A DNA stretch of 64,000 nucleotides from Nocardiopsis eucommiae. Lineage in GTDB: Bacteria > Actinomycetota > Actinomycetes > Streptosporangiales > Streptosporangiaceae. The position numbers and the translations under genes are program-made. This document shows positions 49,053 to 60,495 of the stretch, piece after piece (the first letter of the stretch is position 1; every line of letters begins with the position of its first letter). The DNA lies in NCBI GenBank assembly GCA_018388625.1, contig CP074402.1, forward strand, positions 4,960,001 to 5,024,000. The letters are read 5' to 3'. Under the pieces are notes generated by a model. It was not told where the DNA came from and did no database searches. It saw only the letters and a list, made by a program, of their open reading frames with translations.

Positions 49053-50410
49053 CTAGGCCTCCAGCATCTCGGTGACGAGGGCGGCGATGGGTGAGCGCTC
49101 GGAGCGGTTCAGGGTCACGTGCGCGAACAGCGGGTGGCCCTTGAGCTTCTCGATCACCGCGACGACCCCGTCGTGGCGGCCCACCCGCAGGTTGTCCCGC
49201 TGGGCGATGTCATGGGTGAGCACCACCCGCGAGTTCTCCCCAGCCGGGACAGCACGGTCAGCAGCACGTTGCGTTCCAGCGACTGCGCCTCGTCGACGAT
49301 CACGAAGGCGTCGTGCAGCGAACGGCCCCGGATGTGCGTGAGCGGCAGGACCTCCAGCATCCCCCGGTCCACGATCTCCTCGATCACGTCCTCACTGGTC
49401 ACGGCGGACAGGGTGTCGTGCACCGCCTGGCCCCAGGGCGTCATCTTGTCGTTCTCGGTCCCCGGCAGGTAGCCGAGCTCCTGGCCGCCCACCGCGTACA
49501 GCGGGCGGAACACCATCACCTTGCGGTGCTGGGCGCGCTCCAGGACGGCCTCCAGACCGGCGCACAGCGCCAGCGCCGACTTCCCGGTGCCCGCGCGACC
49601 GCCCAGGGAGACGATGCCGACGTCCGGGTCGGTGAGCAGGTCGAGGGCGACCCGCTGTTCCGCGCTGCGCCCCTTCAGACCGAACACGTCCCGGTCCCCG
49701 CGCACCACCTTCACCGACTTGTCGGCCTGCACCCGTCCCAACGCCTTGCCCTGCTCGGAGACCAGGACCAGGCCGGTGTGACAGGGCAGGTCCATGGCCT
49801 GCTCGATCTCGCTCTCACCGGCGGAGAACAGTTCGCCGATGTTGTGGGCGGGCACGTCCAGCTCCGCCATCCCGGTCCACCCGTGCTCGATGGCGAGCTC
49901 GGCCCGGTACTCGTCGGCCGGGAGACCGATCGAGGAGGCCTTGATCCGCATCGGCAGATCCTTGCTCACCAACATGACGGAGTTCTCGTCCGCACGCTCG
50001 GCCTGGAGGTTGCGGGCCACCGTGAGGATACGGGTGTCGTTGTCACCGAGCCGGAAACCCGCGGGCAGGATCGTCGGGTCGCTGTGGTTGAGCTCCACCC
50101 GCAGCGTGCCGCCCACGTCGTTCACCGGGACGGCCACGTCCAGGCGTCCGTGGGCGACCCTCAGGTCGTCCAGCCGACGCAGGGCGTTGCGAGCGAAGTA
50201 CCCGAGTTCCGGATGGTGACGCTTGCTCTCCAGTTCGGTGATCACCACCACGGGGATGACGACCTCGTGTTCGGCGAACCGGGCCATGGCCATCGGGTCG
50301 GCGAGCAGGACACTGGTGTCGAGCACGTAGACGCGCGTGCCCTCTCCCGCCCCCGTTCCAGGGGCGGCGGGGGACTGGGTGTCGCGGTGATCGGTCGAGG
50401 AACTAGCCAC
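49053..50410 (-). CDS. PhoH-like ATPase with N-terminal PIN domain
   Basis: 452 residues after repair. The N-terminal 150 residues are a PIN nuclease domain (VYVLDTSVLLADPMAMARF, VVVITELESKRHH, LGDNDTRILTVA), the C-terminal half a PhoH ATPase with Walker A GGRAGTGKSALALCAG and Walker B FVIVDEAQSLERN. This PIN-PhoH architecture (PhoH2/YlaK type) in actinobacteria is an RNA helicase-nuclease; in vitro RNA unwinding and cleavage are known for mycobacterial PhoH2. One frameshift in a C4 run at 49239-49242 is repaired by one base (453 codons), restoring VVLTHDIAQRDNLRVGRHDG. The GTG at 50410 has AAGGGGAG upstream. Intergenic sequence to uppS (50411-50716) holds nothing I recognise. Confidence 0.92.
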
Positions 50411-50716
50411 TCGTTCTCCCCTTGGGCACCACGTGGGCGCCCTGCTGTCACGGGATCATGGAGGACCGGGACCAGGCCCACGAGGGCCGGGTCCGGCCCT
50501 CCTCTTCGACATCCCGCCGGAGCGGAGAAGATCAACGAGACGGGGCCTCCCGAACGGATGGACGAACGCCATCCGCTGTTGTCGACGCTACGCGGCCGAG
50601 AGCCCGTTTTCCAGGTCCCGTGCCCACCATCCGGTGAACTCCGCGTTACGGACCCGCCGTGGACAGACACGGCGCGCCCCGCGGAACGGGGGCGGGTGGA
50701 GACGAGGGTGCGGGGA

Positions 50717-51478
50717 TCAGGAGCCGAAGCGCCGGTTGCGCGCGCCGTAGGCACGCAGCGCGCGCAGGAAGTCCACTCTGCGGAAGGCGGGCCAGAAGAC
50801 CTCGCAGAAGTAGAACTCCGAGTGCACGCTCTGCCAGAGCATGAAACCCGACAGGCGCTGCTCACCCGAGGTGCGGATGAGCAGATCCGGATCGGGTTGT
50901 CCGCGCGTGTAGAGATGCCGAGCGATGTCCTCGATGTCCAGGCGCTCTGCCAGCTCCTGGATACCGGTGCCCTTGGCCGCCTCCTCCTGGAGGAGGGACC
51001 GAACCGCATCAGCGATCTCACGTCTACCTCCATACCCGACGGCGACGTTGACAACCAGCCCGGGGTTGCCGGATGTGGCCTCTTCCGCCTCTTTCAGGGC
51101 ACGGGCGGTGGAATCGGGCAGCACGTCGAGCGCTCCCACGGGGCGCGTGTTCCACCCCTCCTGGCGCAGCCGGGCGATGGTCTCCTCGATGATGCGCACG
51201 AGGGGACCGAGCTCGGTCTCGTCACGGGTGAGGTTGTCCGTGGACAGCATCCACAACGTGACGACCTGCACACCGATCTCGTTGCACCAGCCGAGCACCT
51301 CGAAGATCTTGTTCGCCCCGGCCTGGTGACCTTGCTCGGCGCCCGGGAGACCGCTGCTCTTGGCCCAGCGCCGGTTGCCGTCCATGGCCACACCGACGTG
51401 CCTGGGAATCTCCTGGCTGGTCAGGCCGCGTTCGAGACGCCGCTCGTACAGCCAGTACAGGGGGTCACGGAGCCCCAT
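50717..51478 (-). CDS. uppS: Isoprenyl (undecaprenyl/polyprenyl) diphosphate synthase, cis-type
   Basis: Builds the cis-polyprenyl carrier lipid for cell-wall synthesis. 253 residues, intact. Catalytic Asp33 in VGVAMDGNRRWAKS, then GHQAGANKIFEVLGWCNEIG, VVTLWMLSTDNLTRDE, VNVAVGYGGRREIADAV and DLLIRTSGEQRLSGFMLWQS, followed by SEFYFCEVFWPAF with the second metal-binding Glu. Actinobacteria have two such enzymes of different chain length, so the exact product (short or long chain) is not decided. The ATG at 51478 follows GAGAGG by eight bases. Confidence 0.93.
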   Translation of the reverse strand: MGLRDPLYWLYERRLERGLTSQEIPRHVGVAMDGNRRWAKSSGLPGAEQGHQAGANKIFEVLGWCNEIGVQVVTLWMLSTDNLTRDETELGPLVRIIEETIARLRQEGWNTRPVGALDVLPDSTARALKEAEEATSGNPGLVVNVAVGYGGRREIADAVRSLLQEEAAKGTGIQELAERLDIEDIARHLYTRGQPDPDLLIRTSGEQRLSGFMLWQSVHSEFYFCEVFWPAFRRVDFLRALRAYGARNRRFGS

Positions 51479-51571
51479 TGGCGAAACCTCTCAGAGCTGG
51501 ATCTTGGGACGGCGCACTCCTGTGACGGATGTGCCGACGGGGATTCCTCCAGAGTAGTTCGCCCGTGGGCG

Positions 51572-52182
51572 TCACGTCACGGCGAGCGATTTGCGCACGT
51601 GTTTGCGGCCCTGGTGGATGCGGGACTTCACCGTGCCGAGGGCGAGGTTCAGTTCGGAGGCGATCTCGTTGTAGTCCATCTGGCACAGGTCGCGGAGAAC
51701 GAGGGGCGCGACCAGGTTGGGACGGTCCTTCTCCAGCTGGTCCAGTGCCTCCAGCAGGTCGATCCGCGAACCCGCGATGACGCTGGTGGTGCGCGGGTCC
51801 CGCTGGTGCGGCATGCGCTCGGCCTCGGTGGGGAACTCGGCCGACCGGCGCTTCATGGAGCGGTAGGTCTGACGGGCGGAGTTGGACACCACGGTGTAGA
51901 GCCACGTGGTGAAGAGGGAGTCGCCCTTGAAGCTGTCGATCTTGCGGGCGACCCGCAGGAGCGCGTCCTGGCAGGCCTCCTCGGCGTCCTGGCGGTAGGG
52001 AAGGAACCGGGCGCAGCGGCGCAGCACCTCGGGCTGGATGCGGCGCAGGAGGTCGTCCAGGGCCACGGCGTCGCCGTGCTTGGCGCGGCGCGCGAGCTCC
52101 TCCAGCTCCTCGTCGACGTTGCTGGCCACCCGACGTCGGGGGTGGGGGTCTCCTCGTTCTCCGAGTTGTCACTACTGTGCAT
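51572..52182 (-). CDS. RNA polymerase sigma factor, ECF-type
   Basis: 203 residues after repair. Region 2 is visible in EEACQDALLRVARKIDSFKG and SLFTTWLYTVVSNSARQTYR, region 4 in LCQMDYNEIASELNLALGTV, followed by KSRIHQGRKHVRK. It is of the SigE/SigR/SigW size class. I chose the ATG at 52182 (AGGAAGAG upstream) with one base added to a G3 run near 52128, which gives 204 codons and an acidic N-terminal extension; without repair the gene would start at GTG 52129 and have 185 residues. No anti-sigma factor gene is adjacent. Its regulon cannot be read from the window. Confidence 0.87.
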
Positions 52183-52493
52183 GGCTCATTCTCTTCCTGG
52201 CTTGCGACAGACGTCCGATCGTCCGTACGAGGGCGTACGCGCCCACTCGTGAGAGGGTCACACGTCAATGGGACGTCTATGAGCGCCGCTCGGCTCCCGC
52301 CTCGCGAATCCTGATGATCTCCGCCCCGGTGCACACGGCGCACGGAACTCGAAGGGCACCTCCAGTCTCCATGCCCCGAAGGCGTCGACGATACCCGGGG
52401 AGGGGATCATATCCACGGAAGTCAACGTGAAGGCGCAGATGGTGTATTAGTGGGCAACGACCGCGTATTCACCCCCGACAGACCGAGGCGAAG
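52183..52493. other. Divergent intergenic region between sigma factor and kinase genes
   Basis: About 310 bases. It must carry both promoters; GGTGTATTAGTGGG near 52440-52453 is a possible -10 region for the kinase. No gene seen. Confidence 0.45.
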
Positions 52494-53860
52494 ATGAGCC
52501 AACCGGAGGCCTTCGGACGTTACCGCGTCATCAGGCGCCTGGGTTCCGGTTCCTTCGCCACGGTGTGGCTGGCGCAGGACGATCTCCTGAACTACCCGGT
52601 GGCCATCAAGGTACTCGCCGAGAACTGGGCGCACCAGATGGACATCCAGCACCGGTTCCTGGAGGAGGCGCGCATCCTGCGCCAGACCGACTCCACGTGG
52701 CTGGTGGCCGTGCACGACGTCGACGTGCTGCCCGACGGACGCCCGTACATGGTGATGACCTACGCCGACCAGGGCAGCGTCGCCGACCTCGTCCACCGAG
52801 GTCAGCTGCCCCTGGACGAGGCGCTGCGGCTGCTCACGGAGATCGGCCAGGGCATCACCGTGCTGCACGGCCACGGCACGATCCACCGGGACATCAAGCC
52901 CTCGAACGTGCTCCTCCAGTCCTCCCCGTGGGTCAGCGGGTGCTGGTGGCCGACCTCGGCTTCGCGAAGGCGATCGACGAGGCCTCCGGCTTCACGGCCG
53001 CCGCCGGGACGCCCGGGTACATGTCCCCCGAGCAGAGCATCCCCGGCGGGGACCTGGACGTCCGCTCCGACGTGTACTCCCTGGGCGCGGTCGCCTACGA
53101 GCTCATCACCGGACGGCCGCCGTCCCGCCCGCCGGTGAAGGTCGCGCCTGGCCGGATTCGGCCAGGTTTGCCTCCGGCCCTGGACGAACTCATCCTGTCC
53201 GCGCTGTCGGTGGACCGGGAGAGCCGCCCGGCCGACGCGAAGACCTTCACCGACCGGGTCCGCGCCATCCGTATGGCGCCCAACGTGCCCGAGGACTCCT
53301 CCTGGTGGCGGCGCTACCGGATGCCCTGGCAGCGCGCGGGGGCCCTGGTCCTGGCCTGCGGTCTCCTTCTGGCCGGGGTGACCTCCTCCCTGGGCTCGCC
53401 GGGCATGGTGCTGACCACCGTGCGCGACTCCGCCCTGGAGATCCGGGTGAAGGTGCCCTCGGTGTGGGCCCGCGAGTTCCACACCGACCAGGCCTCCCGC
53501 GACTCCGTCGCCGAGGCGGGTGCCGGGCCCGGGCTGCTGGCCGCGACGGACGTGGACGACTGGCACTCCACCGACGTCCCCTCCTACGGGGTCTACGCGA
53601 CGGTGGTTCCGGGGGCCCCGAACCTCGACTCCGTCGCCGACACCAAGCCGTGCCCCGGGCCTCCCAAGGAGCGGGCGATCAACGACGGTGACTGGCAGGG
53701 CCTGGTCTGGGAGTGGACCGAGTGCAACGGCAGCGGGGCCTTCAGCTCCGTCGCCGTGCACCCGCCGGACACCCCCAAGACGGTGTACCTGGAAATCCGT
53801 CAGCCGGACTACCGCCCCGACGTCGTGGACGAGATCGTGGAGGGCATCGAAATCCTCTGA
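52494..53860 (+). CDS. Receptor-type Ser/Thr protein kinase with DLG instead of DFG
   Basis: 455 residues after repair. Kinase domain: glycine loop RLGSGSFATVWLAQD, Lys39 (PVAIKVL), HRDIKPSNVLLQ, then DLGFAKAI where most kinases have DFG, and AGTPGYMSPEQSIPGGD. A helix follows at about 279-298 (AGALVLACGLLLAGVTSSLG), then an extracytoplasmic domain of about 150 residues without a recognised fold (CPGPPKERAINDGDW, WEWTECNGSGA). One frameshift in the C4 run at 52926-52929 is repaired by one C (456 codons). The ATG at 52494 follows GAGGCGAAG. DLG still supplies the metal-binding Asp, so activity is likely. Confidence 0.9.
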
Positions 53861-53948
53861 CCCGGCTCCGGCCTTTCCCTTCGGGTGCGACTCCTCGAAA
53901 GAAAAGCTCAGCCGTGGCCGTGGCCTGCCGTTCGACCATTGCGAACGC

Positions 53949-53982
53949 CTCGGAGGGCACCGAAGAACGGGCGCCCTCCGAG
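53949..53982. terminator. Bidirectional terminator after the second kinase gene
   Basis: 10-bp stem CTCGGAGGGC / GCCCTCCGAG with a 14-base loop, between convergent genes ending at 53860 and 54032. Confidence 0.7.
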
Positions 53983-54031
53983 TGCCTCAGGCGAATGAAG
54001 TTTATTTTTCAACCAAATGCCGGGCGATCAC

Positions 54032-56064
<2,033 letters not shown>

Positions 56065-56119
56065 GGTTCCACTGTGCCACTCCGCGACCCGGGCGCGCGG
56101 CCCGCTCGTGTCGTCGCCC

Positions 56120-57120
56120 TCAGGAGGACAGGGTGATCTCCGTGCCCAGGCCGCGCTCGCGGGCGGCGTCGAGCAGGAGTCGGCCGACGGCGGCGTCCTC
56201 CAGCCCGATGCCCACGGAGTTGAAGACGCTGACCTGCCGGTCCGAGGTGCGTCCGGGATGCTGGCCGCCGACCACCCGGGCGAGTTCGAGGGCGCAGTCC
56301 TCGGCGGTGATCACGCCCTCGGCCACCGCGTGCGCGACGTCGCCCGACTCGTGCAGGGCGGCCGGGGTGGAGTCCACCACGAGGAGACCGGAGTCCCGGG
56401 CGGCGCCGAGGACGGCGGCGTCCACCTCGCGGTGGTCGTTCCGGGGCGGAGATCCCACCGCGTTGACGTGCTGGCCGGGGCGCAGCCAGGCCCCTCCACC
56501 AGCGGTTCCCGGGAGGGCGTCACCGTGCAGACCACGTCGGCGGCGGCCACGACCTCGCGGGGTGAGGCGGCGGCGACCACCTCCAGGCCGGGGCACGCCT
56601 CGGCCACCGTGCGACGGAGCGTCTCGACCGTGGCGGCGGAGCGGGACCACACCAGGACCCGTTCCAGGTCGCGTTCGTCGGCCAGGGCGACGACGTGGGC
56701 GGCGGCCAGCGGTCCGGCGCCGACGACACCCAGGGTGTCCCAGTCCGGGCGGGCCAGGTGTCGGGTGGCCACGCGGGTGGCGGCGGCCGTGCGCAGGCGG
56801 GTGGGGACCGCACCGTCCAGGATCGCGAGGGGCGCGCCGGTCTCGGCGTCCGCCAGGACCACCACCGACTGCTGGGTGGGGAGCCCGCGCCCGCGGTTGC
56901 CGGGGATGTCGCTGAGGAGCTTGCTCACGGCCACCCCGCCGCCGAGGAGTCCGACCATCGGGACGAACTGGGGGTCGGCCCCGGGCAGGCGCGCGGGTTC
57001 CGCGTGCGGCTGCGCGGCCCGGCCCTCGGCCAGGTCGGTGAAGGCGGTCTCCACGGCCTCGGCCACCTGGCGGGGCGTGACGAGTCCGGTGAGTTCGGAA
57101 CGGGTGAGGATGAGCGTCAT
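56120..57120 (-). CDS. Ornithine cyclodeaminase / mu-crystallin family enzyme
   Basis: 333 residues after repair. Features of the family: VGLLGGGVAVSKLLSD, QSVVVLADAETGAPLAILDG, RTAAATRVATRHLARPD and the Rossmann motif GVVGAGPLAAAHVVAL, then HVNAVGSPPRNDHREVD. Members include ornithine cyclodeaminase, pyrroline-2-carboxylate and ketimine reductases; which reaction this enzyme performs is not decided. One frameshift in the C4 run at 56491-56494 is repaired by one base (334 codons). The ATG at 57120 lies 34 bases downstream of a GGTATACC-centred palindrome and a GntR gene on the same strand, pointing to regulation by that repressor. Confidence 0.84.
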
Positions 57121-57153
57121 CGGTGCCTTCTCCGTGGGTTCACTTCCGTGCAA

Positions 57154-57169
57154 TAGCGGTATACCACTA
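57154..57169 (-). promoter_or_regulatory. GntR-type operator overlapping the cyclodeaminase promoter
   Basis: Near-perfect 16-bp palindrome TAGCGGTATACCACTA (centre GGTATACC) between the GntR gene and the ornithine-cyclodeaminase-like gene. The sequence also supplies a TATACC -10 on the minus strand. FadR-type GntR repressors commonly bind such sites, so this is a likely autologous operator. Confidence 0.62.
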
Positions 57170-57224
57170 ATCCCGGCACGGGTGCACCCTTCGGGCGGTG
57201 TCGGCCCGCGACACGGCGCGGGGC

Positions 57225-57922
57225 CTACCTCCGGGTACGGGTGCGGGTGACGTCCACCGGGTCGAACCGCTCCCACGTGTCGGCGACGGCCAGCGTGGGT
57301 TCGAGCCCGGCCGCGATGTGCGCTCGGTAGAGACCGGCGGCGCCGTCCCCGTCTCCGGCCTCGATCAGTTCGAGCAGGCGCACGTGCTCCTCGCGCTGCT
57401 CGCGGGTGTCACGGTGCTTGGTGAGGTGGAAGAGCCACTGCACGCGGGAGTCGAGCGGGGCCATCATGCGCTGGAGGAGGGATTGCCGCAGGCGGCGACC
57501 ACCGCCCGGTGGAAGCCCGCGTTGGCGGCTGCCGTGGCCGACTCGTCGTCCGCCTTCAACGCGTGTTCGGCGTCGTCGAGGAGGGCGCGCATCCGGCGCA
57601 GGTCGGCGTCGGTGCGCCGGGTGGCCGCCAGGCGGGCGGCCAGCGTCTCCAGCTCCTCGCGGACCTCGAACAGCCGGACGATGTCCTCACGGGACCAGCT
57701 GGCCACCATGGCGCCCTGCCGGGGCACCAGGACCACCAGCCCCTCCGCCTCCAGCAGGCGCAGTGCCTCGCGCAGCGGCACCCGCGAGACGCCGAGCTCG
57801 GCCGACGCCTCCCGCTCGGTGATCCGGTGCCCGGGAGGCAGTTCGAGGTCGATGATGCGCGACCTGAGCTGGTCGTGGACGCGGTCACGCAGGGAGGGGC
57901 TTCGGGAGGGCTCGGACTGCAT
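57225..57922 (-). CDS. GntR-family (FadR/FCD-type) transcriptional regulator
   Basis: 232 residues after repair. Winged helix-turn-helix near the N-terminus (DQLRSRIIDLELPPGHRITE, EASAELGVSRVPLREALRLL), then an all-helical FCD ligand domain (FEVREELETLAARLAATRRT, HRAVVAACGN, and the end EHVRLLELIEAGDGDGAAGL). One frameshift in the C3 run near 57480 is repaired by one base (233 codons). The ATG at 57922 is 6 bases after a TACCAT -10, so it is probably leaderless. It lies just upstream of the cyclodeaminase-like gene on the same strand and probably controls it. Confidence 0.88.
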
Positions 57923-58005
57923 CCCCCCATGGTAGGCACTGCCCCGTGCGGGGACGTGCCCGCCGAGTCCGCCCCCGCGGGTGCGCGGCGGGGGCGGGAC
58001 CGGGG

Positions 58006-58296
58006 TCAGGCCCTGGTCGAGGAGTCCTCGCCGGAGGCCCCTCCGGCGGCGGCCTCCACCCCGGAGGTCGCCTCCTGACCGTCCTTCTCCGTCGTCTCCC
58101 CGGCCTCCTCGGACTCGGCGCGGGCCGAGACACCGCGCAGCTTGCCGACCAGGCTGCGCATCAGGAAGTACAGGCACACGCCGATCGCGAAGATCGCGAG
58201 GAAGCCCAGGACACCGGGTGTGACGGTGTCCTTGTTCAGCGCGAAGTCCTGGGCGAGCACCGTGGTGGACGCGAGAAGGGTGTTCATGCCACTCAT
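58006..58296 (-). CDS. Small membrane protein coupled to mca
   Basis: 96 residues. A hydrophobic stretch from about 25-45 (GVLGFLAIFAIGVCLYFLMR) is followed by a charged Glu/Ser/Ala-rich tail. The ATG at 58296 overlaps the mca stop (ATGA), so translation is coupled. The combination of mca followed by such a small membrane protein recurs in actinobacteria, but I know no function. Intact. Confidence 0.72.
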   Translation of the reverse strand: MSGMNTLLASTTVLAQDFALNKDTVTPGVLGFLAIFAIGVCLYFLMRSLVGKLRGVSARAESEEAGETTEKDGQEATSGVEAAAGGASGEDSSTRA

Positions 58297-59171
58297 ACTC
58301 TCATTGCCTCGCGGACACCCGCGAAGAGGTCCTGTTCGGGGACCTCGGTGTCCACGAGCGAGCGGACCAGGTGGTAGTCCTCGGTCGGCCAGGCCTCGGC
58401 CACGACCGCGTTGGGCACGGCGAACCAGAAGCCGTTCGGGTCGATCTGGGTGGCGTGCGCGCGCAGGGCGTCGTGCGCGATGTCGAAGTACTCGCTGCAC
58501 TCGACGCGGGTGGTGATCTCCCAGCGCGGGCGCTCGCGGTCCTTGATCCGCTCCATCCACTCCTCGAAGGGGTTGTCCAGGCCGCGCTCGGCCAGGATCT
58601 TCGCCAGGGCCTCGAACCGCTCGGGCGGGAACGAGACGAAGTAGTACAACTTGAGCGGCTGCCAGGGGTCACCGGCGTCCGGGTAGGCGTTCGGCTCGGC
58701 GGCGGCGTCGAACGCGTGCATCGACACCTTGTGGGTCATGATGTGGTCGGGGTGCGGGTAGCCGCCGTTCTCGTCGTAGGTCAGGATGACGTGGGGGCGG
58801 AACCGGCGGATCGCGGCCACCAGGGGCTCGGCGGCGTCCTCCACCGGAAGGGTCGCGAAGCAGCCCTCGGGGAGCGGGGGCAGCGGGTCGCCCTCGGGCA
58901 GACCGGAGTCGACGAACCCGGCGAACTCCTGCTCGACGCCGAGGATCTCGCGGGCGCGGTTCATCTCCTCGCGGCGGACCTCCGCGATGTTCTCGCGGAT
59001 CTCCGGGCGCTCCATGGCCGGGTTGAGGATGTCACCGCGTTCGCCACCGGTCAGGGTGACGACCAGCACTTCGGCGCCCTCACGGGCGTAGCGCGCCATC
59101 GTGGCGGCACCCTTGCTGGACTCGTCATCGGGATGGGCATGGACGGCCATAAGCCGCAGACGCTCGGACAA
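58293..59171 (-). CDS. mca: Mycothiol S-conjugate amidase
   Basis: Zinc amidase that cleaves mycothiol conjugates of toxins and drugs, so mercapturates can be exported; it protects against alkylating agents and antibiotics. 292 residues, intact. Zinc-binding AVHAHPDDESSKGAATMAR, then TLTGGERGDILNP, and GYPHPDHIMTHKVSMHAF, the second His motif; these separate it from the related MshB. Chosen start is TTG at 59171 with AAGGAGAAG upstream; the frame is open higher up but not conserved. Its presence marks the organism as a mycothiol-making actinobacterium. The DUF4307 gene is divergent from it. Confidence 0.94.
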   Translation of the reverse strand: MSERLRLMAVHAHPDDESSKGAATMARYAREGAEVLVVTLTGGERGDILNPAMERPEIRENIAEVRREEMNRAREILGVEQEFAGFVDSGLPEGDPLPPLPEGCFATLPVEDAAEPLVAAIRRFRPHVILTYDENGGYPHPDHIMTHKVSMHAFDAAAEPNAYPDAGDPWQPLKLYYFVSFPPERFEALAKILAERGLDNPFEEWMERIKDRERPRWEITTRVECSEYFDIAHDALRAHATQIDPNGFWFAVPNAVVAEAWPTEDYHLVRSLVDTEVPEQDLFAGVREAMRV

Positions 59172-59327
59172 CGAAGGCTTCTCCTTGGCTCGGTCGACGG
59201 CCACTGCACGCGGCTGTCCGACACCACCCCGGATCACGGCGTGGACGACTCACGTGCGGGCCGCGTAGGGGGGCTGTCAGGTCGGGGATATCTTAGACAA
59301 CACCGTCCCCTTGCTCGGAGATTCCCA

Positions 59328-59744
59328 ATGTCAGCGACCCCGGAAGATGATGCCGTGAACAGTGCCGACACCGCGCCCGCGCTACGCAAGCGCCACGGCA
59401 ACGGGCCCGTCTTCTTCGTCGTCGCGACGCTCTTCGCGGTGGCCGTCAGCGTCGGCTGGGGCTTCTCCGTCATGAACTACACCGGGCTGAGCGGGGGCGT
59501 GTACCACCAGGTGGTGGCGGTCACCGCGCCCACCGGTGACGCGGCCCGGATCGACTTCGAGGTGAACAGCAAGAACGGGGCCGAGTGCCTGCTGCGCGCG
59601 CTGGACGGCCAGATGGTCGAGGTCGGGACCGAACGGGTCGAGGTGGAGGGTGGGAACCGAATGGTCAGTCAGACCGTTGAAACGGTTCGTCAGGCTTCCA
59701 CGGTAGAAGTGGCCTCGTGCAGGGAACAAGGTTCGCAAGACTGA
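59328..59744 (+). CDS. DUF4307 membrane-anchored protein
   Basis: 138 residues, intact. Short cytoplasmic N-terminus, one helix (FFVVATLFAVAVSVGWGFSV), then an outside domain with IDFEVNSKNGAECLLRALDG, matching DUF4307. In actinobacteria this gene is regularly found between mca and greA, as here. Function unknown. Start at ATG 59328 (GGAGATTCCC upstream). Confidence 0.86.
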   Translation: MSATPEDDAVNSADTAPALRKRHGNGPVFFVVATLFAVAVSVGWGFSVMNYTGLSGGVYHQVVAVTAPTGDAARIDFEVNSKNGAECLLRALDGQMVEVGTERVEVEGGNRMVSQTVETVRQASTVEVASCREQGSQD

Positions 59745-59893
59745 TCCACCGAGCCTTCCCCCTGTTCGGCACAGGTACCGGAACGGAGCCCCCGAGAGCC
59801 GCGTCACCGGTGCGCGATCGCGCACGGTGATATTCTCGTGAGTTCAGCTCTGGCCGCCTGGTGGCCATTGCTACTAGTACACAAGGAGTTCCC

Positions 59894-60393
59894 GTGACCC
59901 AGACCCGCGATGACAACGTCACCTGGCTCACCCAGGAGGCGTATGACCGGCTCAAGGGAGAGCTGGACCACCTGTCGGGGCCCGGGCGCATCGAGATCGC
60001 GGAGAAGATCGAGGCCGCCCGTGAAGAGGGCGACCTGAAGGAGAACGGCGGCTACCACGCCGCCAAGGAGGAACAGGGCAAGATGGAGGCCCGCATCCTC
60101 CAGCTCACCGAGATCCTGCGCACGGCGAGGGTCGGCGAAGCGCCCCGCACCGAAGGCGTGGTCGGCCCCGGTATGACCGTCACCGTCAAGTTCGACGGCG
60201 ACGAGGAGGAGGTCACCTTCCTGCTCGCCTCGCGTGAGGAGAGCGGCTCCCCCATCGACGTGTACTCCCCAAGTCCCCGCTCGGTTCCGCCATCAACGGC
60301 AAGCCCGTCGGCGAGACCGTCAGCTACAACCTGCCCAACGGCAAGAGCCTCGGTGTCGAGATCATCGAGGCGGTTCCCTACAGCGGCATGTGA
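59894..60393 (+). CDS. greA: Transcription elongation factor GreA
   Basis: Rescues backtracked RNA polymerase by stimulating transcript cleavage. 166 residues after repair. N-terminal coiled coil with the acidic tip (LTQEAYDRLKGELDHLSGPG, REEGDLKENGGYHAAKEEQG), then the FKBP-like C-terminal domain (VGPGMTVTVKFDGDEEEVTF, INGKPVGETVSYNLPNGKSL, EIIEAV). The written frame breaks after IDVYSP in a C4 run near 60267-60271; one base restores KSPLGSAINGKPVG to the TGA at 60391 (167 codons). The GTG at 59894 has AAGGAG upstream. The break in this highly conserved gene argues for a sequencing fault. Confidence 0.95.
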
Positions 60394-60440
60394 CACGCCG
60401 CCGTACGGCCACCGGGTGGACCAGGCGCGTATGAGCAGGA

Positions 60441-60470
60441 CGACAGGGGCGGCTCCGGCCGCCCCTGTCG
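60441..60470 (+). terminator. Intrinsic terminator after greA
   Basis: 13-bp stem CGACAGGGGCGGC / GCCGCCCCTGTCG with loop TCCG, followed by TGTGTGCGTC. Confidence 0.9.
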
Positions 60471-60495
60471 TGTGTGCGTCGTACCCGTGGTCCCG

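Noticed and set aside
60260..60275. Programmed frameshift in greA and in the other broken genes
   Set aside because: No slippery heptamer, no conserved signal, and the same one-base loss occurs in unrelated core genes, so a sequencing fault is more likely.
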